Made by a program: the position numbers and the translations under genes
Part shown: positions 1 to 9,479 of the stretch, in pieces
Layout: each line of letters opens with the position of its first letter
How positions within the stretch are numbered: position 1 is the stretch's first letter
Origin: Nitrospinota bacterium
Lineage (GTDB): Bacteria > Nitrospinota_A > UBA7883 > JACRGQ01
Reading direction: 5' to 3'
Assembly (NCBI GenBank): GCA_029881495.1
Contig: JAOUMJ010000008.1
Span: 56,668-120,667, forward strand
DNA: 64,000 nucleotides
Notes under the pieces: generated by a model
What the model saw: only the letters and a program-made list of their open reading frames with translations
What the model was told of the DNA's origin: nothing
The model's database searches: none

Positions 1-2
1 AA

Positions 3-1148
3 AATCTGACCTCGATTCTCAATCAGATATATTCCATGGATGAAAACGGCTCCGCGTCGGCCCCCGCCGATCCAAAAGGGGCAACAGCCGTGAAGGAAGA
101 CACCGGCAGGAGGTTCAAGGCGGAAATAGCCAACTCTTCGCTCAGCGGCTCACTTCAGATAATTTCGCACAAGGATACCAATACGATAATAATAAGAACC
201 GCGCGGAAGAATTATCCGATGATCCTTGAAACGCTAAAGAGGCTAGATTCGAAGGCGCAACAGGTGCTGATAGAAGTGCTCATCACGGAGCTGACTCTTT
301 CCGACGATCTTCAGTTCGGGCTTGAGTGGGCGATAAGGAGCGCCAACGGCAAGGACTTCATGGCATTGAACGCGGGGGGGCTTGGCGAAAGAGGTTCTGT
401 CGGATCAAACCTGAACACTACATTTAATCCTGCCGGCGGCAGCGGGCTCAGTTTTTTCACAAGGCCGTCCGCGAACGCGATGGGGCTACTCCACGCGCTC
501 GCCTCGCAGTCGAAGCTGGAGGTGCGCGCCTCGCCGATGCTCATGACAAGCGATAACAAACCGGCTTCAATAGACATCACGAGCGAGGTTCCGATATCGA
601 CGACTTCTTTCTCCTCCACCGGCGCGGAGGTGCAGAACATCCAGTACAGGAGCGTCGGCATCAGGCTTTCACTTACGCCGAAGATAAACGAGGACAAGTA
701 TGTCGCGCTGGAGATAGACCAGGAGATAAGCCAAATAGACGACACAAGGAAAGGGCCGAACAACGAATCGTATTTTTTCAGGAGACAGGCGAAAACCTCC
801 GTGATGGTGAAGGACGCGCAGTCGGTGATGATAGGGGGGATGATCAACAACACGAAAGGTGGGGGGCGATCCGGCATTCCTATCCTTTCGAAGATCCCGA
901 TAATCGGATGGCTTTTCGGCGCGACTGATAAAAAGGAGGAGAAGACGGAACTCCTCATCCTCCTTACGCCGCATGTGGTGGAGAACGACGAGCAGGCGGA
1001 GGTGCTCACTGAGGATTACAAGAAGAAGATAATGAGCCTCCAGAGCAACGCGAGAAAAACCAGAAAAAGCACAGAGGAAAACGACAATGGGAAAAATGCC
1101 CCGAAGGATGGCGTAACCGGGGAAGGCCCAGAAAAGAACGCGATGTGA
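3..1148 (+). CDS. gspD: Type II secretion secretin, C-terminal part (5' end outside window)
   Basis: Outer-membrane secretin that forms the gated ring of a type II secretion (or related pilus) system. The frame is open from the first bases of the window, so the ATG at 36 is internal and the N-domains lie upstream. About 381 residues remain. A short N-domain end (SLQIISHKDTNTIII) is followed by the secretin core, which opens with QVLIEVLITELTLSDDLQFG. It closes with the family hallmark GIPILSKIPIIGWLFG and the strand TELLILLTPHVV. The last ~50 residues are a charged, low-complexity tail (KTRKSTEENDNGKN), probably periplasmic or S-domain-like. Secretin identity is firm; GspD rather than PilQ rests on the N1-like repeat and is less certain. 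Confidence 0.85.
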   Translation, partial: NLTSILNQIYSMDENGSASAPADPKGATAVKEDTGRRFKAEIANSSLSGSLQIISHKDTNTIIIRTARKNYPMILETLKRLDSKAQQVLIEVLITELTLSDDLQFGLEWAIRSANGKDFMALNAGGLGERGSVGSNLNTTFNPAGGSGLSFFTRPSANAMGLLHALASQSKLEVRASPMLMTSDNKPASIDITSEVPISTTSFSSTGAEVQNIQYRSVGIRLSLTPKINEDKYVALEIDQEISQIDDTRKGPNNESYFFRRQAKTSVMVKDAQSVMIGGMINNTKGGGRSGIPILSKIPIIGWLFGATDKKEEKTELLILLTPHVVENDEQAEVLTEDYKKKIMSLQSNARKTRKSTEENDNGKNAPKDGVTGEGPEKNAM

Positions 1149-1387
1149 TCCGTTCCGATCTCTGGAGTTGAGCCGCTTTCAGGTATCTGGCGAAAAATAA
1201 ACCTGAAAAGCGAAATGAAAATTAATTAAATTGACTTATTTGTTACAAAGTGGAAAAATAATCTACTTAGAAAAGGTATCAACTGGAGGTTAACTAAGCC
1301 CAAGGATTTGTTCCGGCAACCTTCTGATTACCCGACCCGGGCTGGAAATTCCACCTAATCAATAAATATGGGAGTTTAATATTTACC
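1149..1387 (+). other. rho leader region
   Basis: 239-nt gap between the secretin and rho. It contains a TTGACT box at 1231-1236 with an A/T-rich but poor -10 after 17 nt. It also contains a purine-rich GGAGGT at 1285-1290 and a possible 16-codon TTG-start mini-ORF (1308-1358) with AAGG just upstream. rho genes often have attenuating leaders, so a regulatory leader is plausible, but nothing here is decisive. Confidence 0.25.
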
Positions 1388-2644
1388 GTGTCCATGAATA
1401 TAACCGAGCTAAAGAAAAAAACGGTATCGGAACTTAATGTCATCGCGAAAAGCCTGGACATCCAAGATATAAGCGGCATCCGCAAACAGGATCTTATCTT
1501 CAAGATAATCGATTCGCAAACGAGGAAAGAATCTGGCGTTTACGGAGAGGGCGTCCTCGAAATATTGCCGGACGGATTCGGGTTCCTCAGGGCGCCTTCG
1601 TGCAGTTACCTGCCGGGACCCGACGACATGTATGTTTCGCCTTCGCAGATTCGGAAGTTCGATCTCCGCACGGGGGATACCATCTCGGGCGAGATACGGC
1701 CTCCGAAGGATGGCGAGCGTTACTTCGCCCTTTTGAAAGTTGAGAAAATAAACGGCGAAGAGCCTAACCTTGAAGAAGCAAGATACATGTTCGACGACCT
1801 TACGCCTCTCTACCCGGACGAGCGCCTGACACTGGAGACAGAGGACGGCAACATGTCGATGAGGGCGATGGATCTGATCACGCCGATAGGGAAGGGACAG
1901 CGCGGTCTGATCGTTGCGTCTCCCCGAACAGGTAAAACGATGTTCCTGCAGGGGCTTGCGAATTCGATTGCGAAAAACCACCCCGAGGTGATGCTGATAG
2001 TCCTTCTCATAGACGAGAGGCCGGAAGAGGTTACGGACATGGCCCGCTCGGTAAAGGGGGAGGTAATAGCCTCCACATTCGACGAACCGGCCCAGCGACA
2101 TGTTCAGGTGGCTGAAATGGTCATCGAAAAGGCGAAGCGCCTTGTTGAGCACGGCAGGGATGTAGTTATCCTTCTTGATTCGATAACCCGCCTTAGCAGG
2201 GCATACAATACGATCGTCCCGCCGAGCGGAAAGGTTCTCTCCGGCGGTATCGACGCGAACGCGCTTCAAAGGCCGAAAAGGTTTTTCGGCGCGGCAAGGA
2301 ATGTCGAAGAAGGTGGAAGCCTTACCATCATGGCAACCGCTCTGATAGAGACAGGAAGCAGGATGGACGACGTTATTTTCGAAGAGTTCAAGGGAACGGG
2401 AAACATGGAGATACATCTTGAGCGCAGGCTGGCCGACAGAAGGGTCTACCCTGCGATAGATATCACGAGATCGGGAACGAGAAAAGAAGAGCTGTTGCTT
2501 CCCGAGGAGGAGCTGGGCCGCATCTGGCTTTTAAGAAAGGTTCTACAGCCTATGGATCCTATAGAAGCGATGGAGCTTCTTCTTGATAAGATGAGACAGA
2601 CCAAGAACAATAAACAGTTCCTGAAAGCATTGGGAACGTCCTGA
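1388..2644 (+). CDS. rho: Transcription termination factor Rho
   Basis: Hexameric RNA-dependent ATPase/helicase that terminates transcription and enforces polarity. The 418 residues match the family length. They show an N-terminal Rho-N helical domain (1-45), a cold-shock-like RNA-binding domain (about 50-125, with PDGFGFLR), and a RecA-type motor with Walker A ASPRTGKT (177-184) and Walker [17 protein letters not shown]. The Q/R-loop motifs [12 protein letters not shown] and [13 protein letters not shown] are present. The chosen start is GTG at 1388 with GGAG about 13 nt upstream; the ATG two codons later is an alternative. It is followed after 22 nt by rpmE. Confidence 0.97.
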   Translation: MSMNITELKKKTVSELNVIAKSLDIQDISGIRKQDLIFKIIDSQTRKESGVYGEGVLEILPDGFGFLRAPSCSYLPGPDDMYVSPSQIRKFDLRTGDTISGEIRPPKDGERYFALLKVEKINGEEPNLEEARYMFDDLTPLYPDERLTLETEDGNMSMRAMDLITPIGKGQRGLIVASPRTGKTMFLQGLANSIAKNHPEVMLIVLLIDERPEEVTDMARSVKGEVIASTFDEPAQRHVQVAEMVIEKAKRLVEHGRDVVILLDSITRLSRAYNTIVPPSGKVLSGGIDANALQRPKRFFGAARNVEEGGSLTIMATALIETGSRMDDVIFEEFKGTGNMEIHLERRLADRRVYPAIDITRSGTRKEELLLPEEELGRIWLLRKVLQPMDPIEAMELLLDKMRQTKNNKQFLKALGTS

Positions 2645-2666
2645 TTTTTTTTTAAACGGAGAGGTT

Positions 2667-2873
2667 ATGCGTAAAGATATTCACCCTGACTATGTGGCTT
2701 CAAAGATAATTTGCGGTTGTGGCGCTATTACGGATACAAGGGCGACCGTCGCGGAGATCAAAGTTGATATTTGTTCATCCTGTCACCCCTTTTACACGGG
2801 CAACCAGAAACTTATAGATACTGCCGGGCGCGTGGAGAAATTCCGAAAGAGGGCGGCGCAGGCCAGCAAGTAG
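2667..2873 (+). CDS. rpmE: Ribosomal protein L31 (zinc-binding type)
   Basis: 68-residue large-subunit ribosomal protein. It starts MRKDIHPDY and keeps four cysteines as CxC (C16, C18) and CxxC (C36, C39), the zinc-ribbon (C+) form of L31, with the typical HPFYTGNQK motif after them. GGAGAG lies just upstream of the ATG. It sits between rho and prfA, a common arrangement. The C+ form serves as a zinc reserve in many bacteria; no C- paralogue is visible in this window. Confidence 0.97.
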   Translation: MRKDIHPDYVASKIICGCGAITDTRATVAEIKVDICSSCHPFYTGNQKLIDTAGRVEKFRKRAAQASK

Positions 2874-2907
2874 CCTCTTGCCGGGAGAAATAGTTTTTAA
2901 AACAAGG

Positions 2908-2988
2908 ATGTTTAAGAGTATACCGATACTTCATTTTCATTTCGGCGCATGCGGCCATAAGAGCCCCTGCGCCTTCCCGTTCGCTTAG
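2908..2988 (+). CDS. Possible 26-codon upstream ORF before prfA, ending in TAG
   Basis: ATG at 2908 opens a 26-codon frame (MFKSIPILHFHFGACGHK...) ending in TAG at 2986-2988, 12 nt before the prfA ATG. The AAGG directly in front of the ATG is too close to be a good ribosome site; GGGAG at 2883-2887 is too far. The interest lies in context: RF1 reads UAG, and prfA itself has no visible Shine-Dalgarno sequence. This may still be a chance ORF. Confidence 0.2.
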   Translation: MFKSIPILHFHFGACGHKSPCAFPFA

Positions 2989-3000
2989 CCCCCCAATCCC

Positions 3001-4089
3001 ATGTTCAAAAAATTAACTTCTATCGAAAAACGTTTCGACGAACTAAGCGATCTCCTCAGTAAGCCTGAGAATATTTCCAATCAGGAAAAATACAGGAAAT
3101 ACAGCAAGGAGCAGTCCGACATTTCCGACATTGTCGAGGCGTACCGGGAGTATAAAAAGGTGGTCAAAACCATCGAGGATAACGAAGAGATCATAAATAG
3201 CGGAGGCGACAGGGAGCTTTCGGATATGGCGCGCGAAGAGAACGAGGCAAACACCGAACTGCTGGAGAAGCTGGAAGGAAAACTGAAACTTCTGATGGTC
3301 CCCCGCGACCCCGATGACGAGAAGGACATCATCCTCGAGATAAGGGCCGGTACGGGCGGGGACGAGGCGGGGATTTTCGCGATGGATGTATTCACCATGT
3401 ACCAGAGGTACGCTCAACTGAAGGGTTTTAAGGTGGAGATCCTGAGCGCAAGTCAGACACAGGTCGGCGGATTCAAGGAGGTGATAGCCTCTATCACCGG
3501 GAAGAATGTATATAAGCAATTCAGGTATGAAAGCGGCGTGCATCGCGTCCAGCGCGTCCCCAAAACCGAAACCCAGGGGAGGATACATACATCGGCGATC
3601 ACCGTCGCGGTTCTACCACAGGTAGAGGAGAAGGATGTAAAGCTGAATGCCGGCGAGCTGAAAATAGACATATACCGGTCAAGCGGACCCGGCGGACAGT
3701 CGGTGAATACAACGGACTCTGCAGTAAGGATAACCCACCTCCCGACAGGGATAATGGTGGCGATGCAGGATGAAAAGTCGCAGCATAAGAACAGGGAGAA
3801 GGGGATGAGGGTTCTCCTCTCCCGCGTCCAGGATTTCTATATGCAACAGGAAAAGGATAAGCAGGACGCCAGCAGGAAAAAAATGGTCGGTTCCGGCGAC
3901 AGAAGCGAAAGAATACGCACATACAACTTCCCGCAGGGGAGATGCACCGACCACCGGATAAATCTCACCTTGTACTCGCTGGAATCGATAATGCTTGGCG
4001 AGATAGACGATCTGATAGAGAACCTCCAGCGCCACGCGCACGCGGAAGCCTTGACGGCGCCTGCGCCCACCGCGCCGGAAGGGAAATGA
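3001..4089 (+). CDS. prfA: Peptide chain release factor 1 (RF1)
   Basis: Releases nascent peptides at UAA/UAG. The 362 residues are a normal length. The GGQ catalytic motif is at 231-233 within [14 protein letters not shown], and the stop-codon-reading tripeptide is PKT at 187-189, in the position of RF1 PxT, which separates it from RF2 (SPF). An in-frame TAG at 2986 forces the start to ATG 3001 or later. The preceding bases are C-rich with no recognisable ribosome-binding site, which is unusual for an essential gene. It overlaps prmC (ATGATG at the stop). Confidence 0.96.
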   Translation: MFKKLTSIEKRFDELSDLLSKPENISNQEKYRKYSKEQSDISDIVEAYREYKKVVKTIEDNEEIINSGGDRELSDMAREENEANTELLEKLEGKLKLLMVPRDPDDEKDIILEIRAGTGGDEAGIFAMDVFTMYQRYAQLKGFKVEILSASQTQVGGFKEVIASITGKNVYKQFRYESGVHRVQRVPKTETQGRIHTSAITVAVLPQVEEKDVKLNAGELKIDIYRSSGPGGQSVNTTDSAVRITHLPTGIMVAMQDEKSQHKNREKGMRVLLSRVQDFYMQQEKDKQDASRKKMVGSGDRSERIRTYNFPQGRCTDHRINLTLYSLESIMLGEIDDLIENLQRHAHAEALTAPAPTAPEGK

Positions 4090-4967
4090 TGATCGGCAAC
4101 ATGCCGGATATTTCCGCCGCCTTTCTTGTATCGAACGCCGCAGAGTTGCTGACAAACAGCCAGACTCCCAGGCTTGACGCCGAGATCATCCTTTCACACA
4201 TCCTCGGGATCGAGCGAAGCGAACTTCTATTGAGAGAGGTTTGTCCTGGAGAAGCGGAGACATCGGCTTTTGAAAAGCTGATTGAGAGACGTCGGAGAGG
4301 GGAACCGGTGGCTTATCTCACCGGGAAGAAGGATTTTTACAAGCATACCTTCGCTGTGAACAGTTCCGTACTGATACCGAGGCCGGAAACCGAAGGGGTG
4401 ATTGAAGCTGTATTGGCGCGCTACCGGAACGTTGAAGCGCTGTCACTTCTCGATATCGGCACAGGTTCTGGCTGTATAGCTGTTTCAATCGCGGTAGAAA
4501 GGCCGAAATGGAGGGTCGTTGGCTCCGATATATCTTCTGCCGCACTTGAAACGGCTCGCGGGAACGCATCCTTGCTCTCCGCTTCGAACGTGGAGTTTGT
4601 CGAATCCGATCTCTTCTCCGCGATAAACGGAAAATTTGACGTAATTGTTTCCAATCCTCCATATGTTCCCTCTTCCGACGAGAAAAACATCATGGCAGAT
4701 GTGAGGGAGTATGAACCTCATGGCGCCCTCTTTGCGGGTGATGACGGGCTATCTGTCATAAGGAGGCTCCTTGCTGTAGCATCGGGGCACCTGCATCGCG
4801 ATGGAATGCTCTTTTGCGAGATCGGATTCGGGCAGAGGGACGACGTGGAGACTCTTATTGCAAACGCTCAGGGTGATGATTGGAGCGGTTATTCATTTAT
4901 CCAGGATCTCTCCGGTACGGATCGCATTCTAGCAGTGCAAAGATCGGGAAAAAATGGGAGGGATTAG
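4086..4967 (+). CDS. prmC: Release-factor glutamine methyltransferase PrmC (HemK)
   Basis: SAM-dependent N5-methylation of the GGQ glutamine in release factors; it lies directly after its substrate gene prfA. The start ATG 4086 overlaps the prfA TGA and is preceded by GGAAGGGAA; ATG 4089 is an alternative. The 293 residues have the N-terminal helical domain, SAM loop [12 protein letters not shown] (121-132) and catalytic NPPYVP (from 190). The frame stays open upstream inside prfA, but that part is out-of-frame prfA and not protein-like. Confidence 0.95.
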   Translation: MMIGNMPDISAAFLVSNAAELLTNSQTPRLDAEIILSHILGIERSELLLREVCPGEAETSAFEKLIERRRRGEPVAYLTGKKDFYKHTFAVNSSVLIPRPETEGVIEAVLARYRNVEALSLLDIGTGSGCIAVSIAVERPKWRVVGSDISSAALETARGNASLLSASNVEFVESDLFSAINGKFDVIVSNPPYVPSSDEKNIMADVREYEPHGALFAGDDGLSVIRRLLAVASGHLHRDGMLFCEIGFGQRDDVETLIANAQGDDWSGYSFIQDLSGTDRILAVQRSGKNGRD

Positions 4968-5066
4968 CCGCTTGGCGTCCCGTCGACGTTTGCTATCGGA
5001 AATAAACTTTCCTGCCGCATCTTTCACCATTTTCAGTTTCTTCGGTAGAATGAATGTTGGAGAAAT

Positions 5067-6326
5067 ATGGAGCTAATAATTATCGAGGGCGGACAGAGAC
5101 TGGAAGGTGATATTAACGTTTCTGGAGCGAAGAATGCCGCTCTCCCCGCCTTTGCCGCGTCGCTTCTCTGTCCGGGAGAATTCAGATTTTCAAACGTGCC
5201 GGAGCTGAGGGATATCAATACCATCTCATCGCTTATGCGGGAGCTGGGGGCGTCCATATCGAAGCAGGAAAATAATGCCATATCCATCAATACCGAGAAT
5301 CTGAATGGATCGGTTGCGCCTTATGATCTTGTGCGGACAATGCGGGCGTCTTGCCTTGTGCTTGGCCCGCTCCTTGCCAGGCTCGGTCAGGCGCGCATCT
5401 CGCTTCCTGGGGGTTGCGCTATCGGCGAGAGACCTATCAATCTTCATTTAAAGGGTTTCGAGGCGCTTGGCGCCAGGATATCGCTTGAGCATGGCTATGT
5501 GAATGCGGATGCGCCGGAAGGCCTCCATGGGGCGAAAATAGTTTTCGATCTGGTAACGGTCACCGGAACGGAAAACCTAATGATGGCCGCGACAGCGGCA
5601 AAAGGGGAGACTATCCTCGAAAATGCCGCGCGTGAACCGGAGGTCGTTTTCCTGGGTGAGCTTCTGAAAAAAATGGGGGCGGATATTGAAGGGGCTGGAA
5701 CCGATAAAATCGTAATCAGGGGGGGGCGCGAGCTGAGGGCCGTGGAAATGGGAATTATCCCGGACAGGGTTGAAGCCGGAACCTTTATGGCCGCGGCGGC
5801 CATAACGGGGGGACATTTGAAAATAACGAACTGTCTGCCGAAGCACCTTGACGCTGTGACACAGAAATTCGTTGAAGCAGGGTGCAGGATAACCGCCGGA
5901 GACGATTGGATAGATATCCTCGGCCCGAAAAGACCGGGTGCCGTGGACATAGAGACCGCGCCATACCCCGCTTTCCCTACCGACATGCAGGCGCAGTTGA
6001 TGGCAGTGATGTCGGTTGCCGATGGCGCAAGCGTCATTACGGAGACGATTTTTGAAAACCGTTATATGCATGTGGCGGAGATGCGGAGAATGGGGGCGAA
6101 CATAACCGTAAGGGACAAGACGGCATTCGTCAAGGGTGTGGCAAACCTTTCAGGCGCAAACCTGATGGCTACCGATTTGAGGGCAAGCGCTTCGCTGATC
6201 GTCGCCGGTCTTGCCGCGCAGGGGCTTACTGAAATAAGACGTATCTACCACCTCGACCGCGGCTACCAGAGGATAGAGGAAAAGCTGAAAAAAGTGGGCG
6301 CGGTCATCCGCAGAGAAAAAGAGTAG
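5067..6326 (+). CDS. murA: UDP-N-acetylglucosamine 1-carboxyvinyltransferase MurA
   Basis: First committed step of peptidoglycan synthesis: transfers enolpyruvate from PEP to UDP-GlcNAc. The 419 residues are the normal length. The N-terminal GAKNAALP motif (20-27) and the loop LPGGCAIGERP, with catalytic Cys117 (the fosfomycin-reactive cysteine), are present. Cys rather than Asp predicts fosfomycin sensitivity of the enzyme. TTGGAGAAAT precedes the ATG. It begins a long same-strand run that also makes UDP-GlcNAc, its substrate. Confidence 0.96.
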   Translation: MELIIIEGGQRLEGDINVSGAKNAALPAFAASLLCPGEFRFSNVPELRDINTISSLMRELGASISKQENNAISINTENLNGSVAPYDLVRTMRASCLVLGPLLARLGQARISLPGGCAIGERPINLHLKGFEALGARISLEHGYVNADAPEGLHGAKIVFDLVTVTGTENLMMAATAAKGETILENAAREPEVVFLGELLKKMGADIEGAGTDKIVIRGGRELRAVEMGIIPDRVEAGTFMAAAAITGGHLKITNCLPKHLDAVTQKFVEAGCRITAGDDWIDILGPKRPGAVDIETAPYPAFPTDMQAQLMAVMSVADGASVITETIFENRYMHVAEMRRMGANITVRDKTAFVKGVANLSGANLMATDLRASASLIVAGLAAQGLTEIRRIYHLDRGYQRIEEKLKKVGAVIRREKE

Positions 6327-6358
6327 TAATTCATGATTATTTTTTTTAGATTAGGCGA

Positions 6359-6835
6359 ATGAAACTTACTGAATTGCCTTTCGGACTCTCCGGGAAAGTT
6401 TTCAGGAGTCCGATGCCTTTCAGCATCTACGATCCCGCCGAAGAGATGTACGATGAATATTCAAAGAATTCTGTTTCAGTGGTGGTAATGCTCACAGGCG
6501 ACCATGAAGCGAGGCAGAATACAGGCCGGAACCTGAAGGAGATTTACACAAGCGATGGTCTGGAAGTCCTTCATCTCCCAATAATCGATTTTTCCATCCC
6601 CGGAAGAGCGGAAATGGATATCCTTGTTGAGACGGCCCTTGAGCGCGCCACAGGGGGGAAGAATATAGTCGTCCACTGCCACGCCGGAGTTGGGCGTGCC
6701 GGTCTCTTCCTTGCCAGCATGGCAAAAAAGTCGCTCGGCATGAGTGGAAAGCAGGCGATCGAATTCGTTAGGAAATATATCCCGTTCGCCCTGGAGACAG
6801 CCGAGCAGAGGGCCTTTGTCACGGGTGGCGAATAA
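6359..6835 (+). CDS. Dual-specificity/tyrosine phosphatase-like protein
   Basis: 158-residue cysteine phosphatase of the PTP/DSP superfamily. The active-site signature HCHAGVGRAG has nucleophile Cys107 and phosphate-binding Arg113, and a likely general acid Asp77 lies in PIIDFSIP. It is cytoplasmic, with no signal or membrane segment. It sits 32 nt after murA and 51 nt before the GlmU-like gene, inside the cell-wall precursor operon. A regulatory role on an envelope enzyme, or action on a small phosphorylated metabolite, are both possible; the substrate cannot be read from sequence. The ribosome site is weak (AGGCGA close to the ATG). Confidence 0.8.
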   Translation: MKLTELPFGLSGKVFRSPMPFSIYDPAEEMYDEYSKNSVSVVVMLTGDHEARQNTGRNLKEIYTSDGLEVLHLPIIDFSIPGRAEMDILVETALERATGGKNIVVHCHAGVGRAGLFLASMAKKSLGMSGKQAIEFVRKYIPFALETAEQRAFVTGGE

Positions 6836-6886
6836 AACATCCCGGCTTTTCTAAAGAAATCTCTTCCTTTCGCTATCTGCTATGAT

Positions 6887-7642
6887 ATGCGGATGAATTC
6901 AAGTGGAACCGCAGTCATCATCCTTGCCGCAGGGAAGGGGAAAAGGATGAAATCCGACCTTCCGAAAGTTCTTCACCTTTTAAGGGGTAAGCCGCTAATT
7001 AACTGGGTGATCTCTGCCGTTGAAAGCATGATGCCTGCCAGGATCATCGCCGTTGTCGGCCATAAGGCGGAAGAGGTGGAAAGATCCCTTTCCGGCGGGA
7101 ATATCCTTTTTGCCCGTCAGGAGGAACAGCTCGGCACAGGGCATGCCGTAGCGCAGGCTACCGGACTGCTAAGCGATTTTTCCGGGGATGTCTTTGTGCT
7201 TTGCGGGGACGTCCCTTTGATAAAAGCAGAAACCCTCCGCGAAATGCTGGATATCCACCGAAGGGATAAAAGCGCCGTCACTCTCCTCTCTGTGATCATG
7301 CAAAACCCTGCGGGATACGGCAGGATCTTGCGCGACAGCCGGGGGAACGTAATCGCGAATGTCGAGGAGAAATGCGCTACCGAATCGGAGAAGGGGATAC
7401 GGGAAATAAACGGCGGCATCTATGTATTTGATTCGTCATTTCTGTTTGATTCCATTGGAAAGATTTCTTCCGATAATGCGCAGGGAGAATACTTTCTCCC
7501 CGATCTCATAAAGATCGCGGTTGACATGGGGCTCAGCGTCTCTTCGCTTACGCTTGATAATTATCTGCAGTTGGTAGGCGTAAACAGGAACGAGGACCTG
7601 AAGCTTCTTGAAGATATGCTTGCTGAAAGGGTAGAGGTTTAA
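6887..7642 (+). CDS. GlmU-type UDP-GlcNAc pyrophosphorylase, nucleotidyltransferase domain only
   Basis: Homologue of the N-terminal half of GlmU (GlcNAc-1-P uridyltransferase). The signature LAAGKGKRM followed by PKVLH is intact, with GTGHAV and LCGDVPLI for nucleotide and metal binding, and NGGIYVF. The protein ends at 251 residues, where GlmU normally continues into a left-handed beta-helix acetyltransferase, so the second activity must come from another protein. Candidates lie 2 kb and 7 kb downstream. Start ATG 6887; a second ATG two codons later is possible. The stop is 1 nt before the next gene's TTG, so they are almost certainly co-translated. Confidence 0.88.
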   Translation: MRMNSSGTAVIILAAGKGKRMKSDLPKVLHLLRGKPLINWVISAVESMMPARIIAVVGHKAEEVERSLSGGNILFARQEEQLGTGHAVAQATGLLSDFSGDVFVLCGDVPLIKAETLREMLDIHRRDKSAVTLLSVIMQNPAGYGRILRDSRGNVIANVEEKCATESEKGIREINGGIYVFDSSFLFDSIGKISSDNAQGEYFLPDLIKIAVDMGLSVSSLTLDNYLQLVGVNRNEDLKLLEDMLAERVEV

Positions 7643-7643
7643 T

Positions 7644-9464
7644 TTGTCAGGTATCGTAGGCTACATAGGTCACAGGGAGGCGAAGCCAAACATTCTGGAC
7701 GCTCTTGAACGTCTGGAATACAGGGGGTACGATTCCGCTGGGCTGGGGGTAATTTCGGAAGGGAAACTGAAAGTTTTCCGGACACTAGGGCGCACCTCCG
7801 TTTTGTCGGAAAAGCTGTCGAACATACAGCTCTCCGGGAGTATAGGGATAGGCCATACAAGATGGGCGACACACGGTATGCCGGCTGTAAGGAACGCCCA
7901 CCCGCTCAAGACCGGAGGGACTGCGGTTGTCCATAACGGGATACTTCAGAACGCCGTCGATCTGAGGGTGGAGATAAAGGCCTACGGCGGGAAGCTGAGT
8001 TCCGAGACCGATTCAGAGGTTATACCCCATCTGGTAAACAGGCATTGGAAAGGGAATCTTCTCGCTTCAGTGCTTGAAGCGCTGAAAAAAATCGAAGGTT
8101 CCGTTACCTGCTGTGTTATTTCCGAGAGGGATCCCGACAGCCTCGTTGCGGTACGGAAGGGAAATCCGCTCGTTGTAGGCCTTGGCGAAGGGGAGCAGTT
8201 TGTCGCCTCCGATGCGCCAGCTATCGCTCCTTATACAAACCGGATGGTCTATCTGAAGGATGGGGAAGTGGCGCTGTTATCCCACGAAGGGGCGCAGTTT
8301 TTCGATTTTTCAGGCAGGCCGATCATGCAGGATCCGCAGATCATTTCATGGAACCCTGTTCAGGCGGAGAAGAGGGGATATCGCCATTTCCTGCTTAAGG
8401 AGATAGTTGAATCGCCCCGGGCGGTCCGGGAAACGATTTCGCAGTTCCTTCCGATATCAAGCGAGAAGGTATCTATAGATTATTTTAATTTTCCACACAT
8501 GGATATTGGTGATATCAGCCGGATAGTTTTTTTTGGCAGCGGTTCCTCCTATTATGCGGCCATGCTGGGACAGCTGTTTTGCGAGTCGATGTCCGGCATT
8601 TCCACGTCGAGGATATTCTCTTCCGAGTTTCGTTACGGCGCGAGAAAGATAGAAGATGGTGCTCTCTATGTGGCGATATCGCAGTCGGGAGAATCGCTTG
8701 ATACGCTCGAATCGGCAAGATATGTTTTGGCAAACGGCGGTAGGCTGATGGTGATTACGAATAATCCGTCCAGTTCACTCGGCATGATGGCGCACTATCC
8801 TCTTATAACCCAGGCCGGTCCGGAAGTGTCGGTTGCGTCGAGCAAGACCTTCAGCGCGACTCTTGCCGCGCTTATCATTCTCTCTTTCCATCTTGGCAAG
8901 GAGAATAAATTCCTTTCGAGGGAGGCACAGCAGAAGTTTGTAGACGAACTTGAGCGCGTATCCGAAAAAATGGAGATGATGATCACCTATGAGGCCCTTA
9001 TACGGAGGCTTGCCGACCGTTTTACCACGCACAGATCCTTCTTTTTCGTGGGGCGCGGATTTCTTTATCCCATGTCTCTTTATTCCGCCTTGATGATGAA
9101 AGAGGTTGCAAATATGCATGGTGAAGGGTTGCTGGCGGGAGAAATCAAGCATGGCTCCATTAGCCTGATAGAAAAGGGGACGCCGATAATGTTTTTCGGG
9201 AACCAGTCCTTTCTCAAGAACAGGCTGGCCGACGACCTGGATGAGCTGAAGGCCAGGGGCGCGACGGTGATCGCCACCGGATTCAGTACCGATTCAGCGA
9301 TCAGCAGGCATTGCGATGAATTTATTGCCGTTCCAAATATCGATGACAGGCTATCGCCGTTATTGGCGATTGTACCTGCGCAACTTTTTATTTATTATTT
9401 AGGGCTGTATAACAGAAAAGATATTGACCGGCCCAGAAATATCGCGAAGAGCGTGACAGTCTAG
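7644..9464 (+). CDS. GlmS-like glucosamine-6-phosphate synthase with Ser in place of catalytic Cys1
   Basis: 606 residues with full GlmS architecture: class II glutaminase domain (1-~215), then two SIS (sugar isomerase) domains. The start is TTG at 7644 with GAGGT upstream; alignment of SGIVGYIG with the invariant CGIVGYIG fixes it. The nucleophile Cys exposed by Met removal is replaced by Ser, although the other glutaminase residues (RWATHG, HNG, ETDSE) are kept. The isomerase part looks intact: SQSGES, SVASSKTF, KEVANMHGEG, IKHG and the terminal AKSVTV. Predicted consequences are ammonia-dependent synthase, a Ser-type Ntn nucleophile, or glutaminase-dead subunit. A second GlmS with Cys1 lies 1.2 kb downstream. 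Confidence 0.9.
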   Translation: MSGIVGYIGHREAKPNILDALERLEYRGYDSAGLGVISEGKLKVFRTLGRTSVLSEKLSNIQLSGSIGIGHTRWATHGMPAVRNAHPLKTGGTAVVHNGILQNAVDLRVEIKAYGGKLSSETDSEVIPHLVNRHWKGNLLASVLEALKKIEGSVTCCVISERDPDSLVAVRKGNPLVVGLGEGEQFVASDAPAIAPYTNRMVYLKDGEVALLSHEGAQFFDFSGRPIMQDPQIISWNPVQAEKRGYRHFLLKEIVESPRAVRETISQFLPISSEKVSIDYFNFPHMDIGDISRIVFFGSGSSYYAAMLGQLFCESMSGISTSRIFSSEFRYGARKIEDGALYVAISQSGESLDTLESARYVLANGGRLMVITNNPSSSLGMMAHYPLITQAGPEVSVASSKTFSATLAALIILSFHLGKENKFLSREAQQKFVDELERVSEKMEMMITYEALIRRLADRFTTHRSFFFVGRGFLYPMSLYSALMMKEVANMHGEGLLAGEIKHGSISLIEKGTPIMFFGNQSFLKNRLADDLDELKARGATVIATGFSTDSAISRHCDEFIAVPNIDDRLSPLLAIVPAQLFIYYLGLYNRKDIDRPRNIAKSVTV

Positions 9465-9479
9465 AAGGGAATTACCAGT

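Noticed and set aside
1308..1358. rho leader peptide (16 codons, TTG start)
   Set aside because: Only a weak AAGG and no conservation evidence; kept as a note in the leader region.
1409..2416. 335-codon minus-strand ORF opposite rho
   Set aside because: Reverse-strand shadow of rho with no domain and Arg/His-rich composition.
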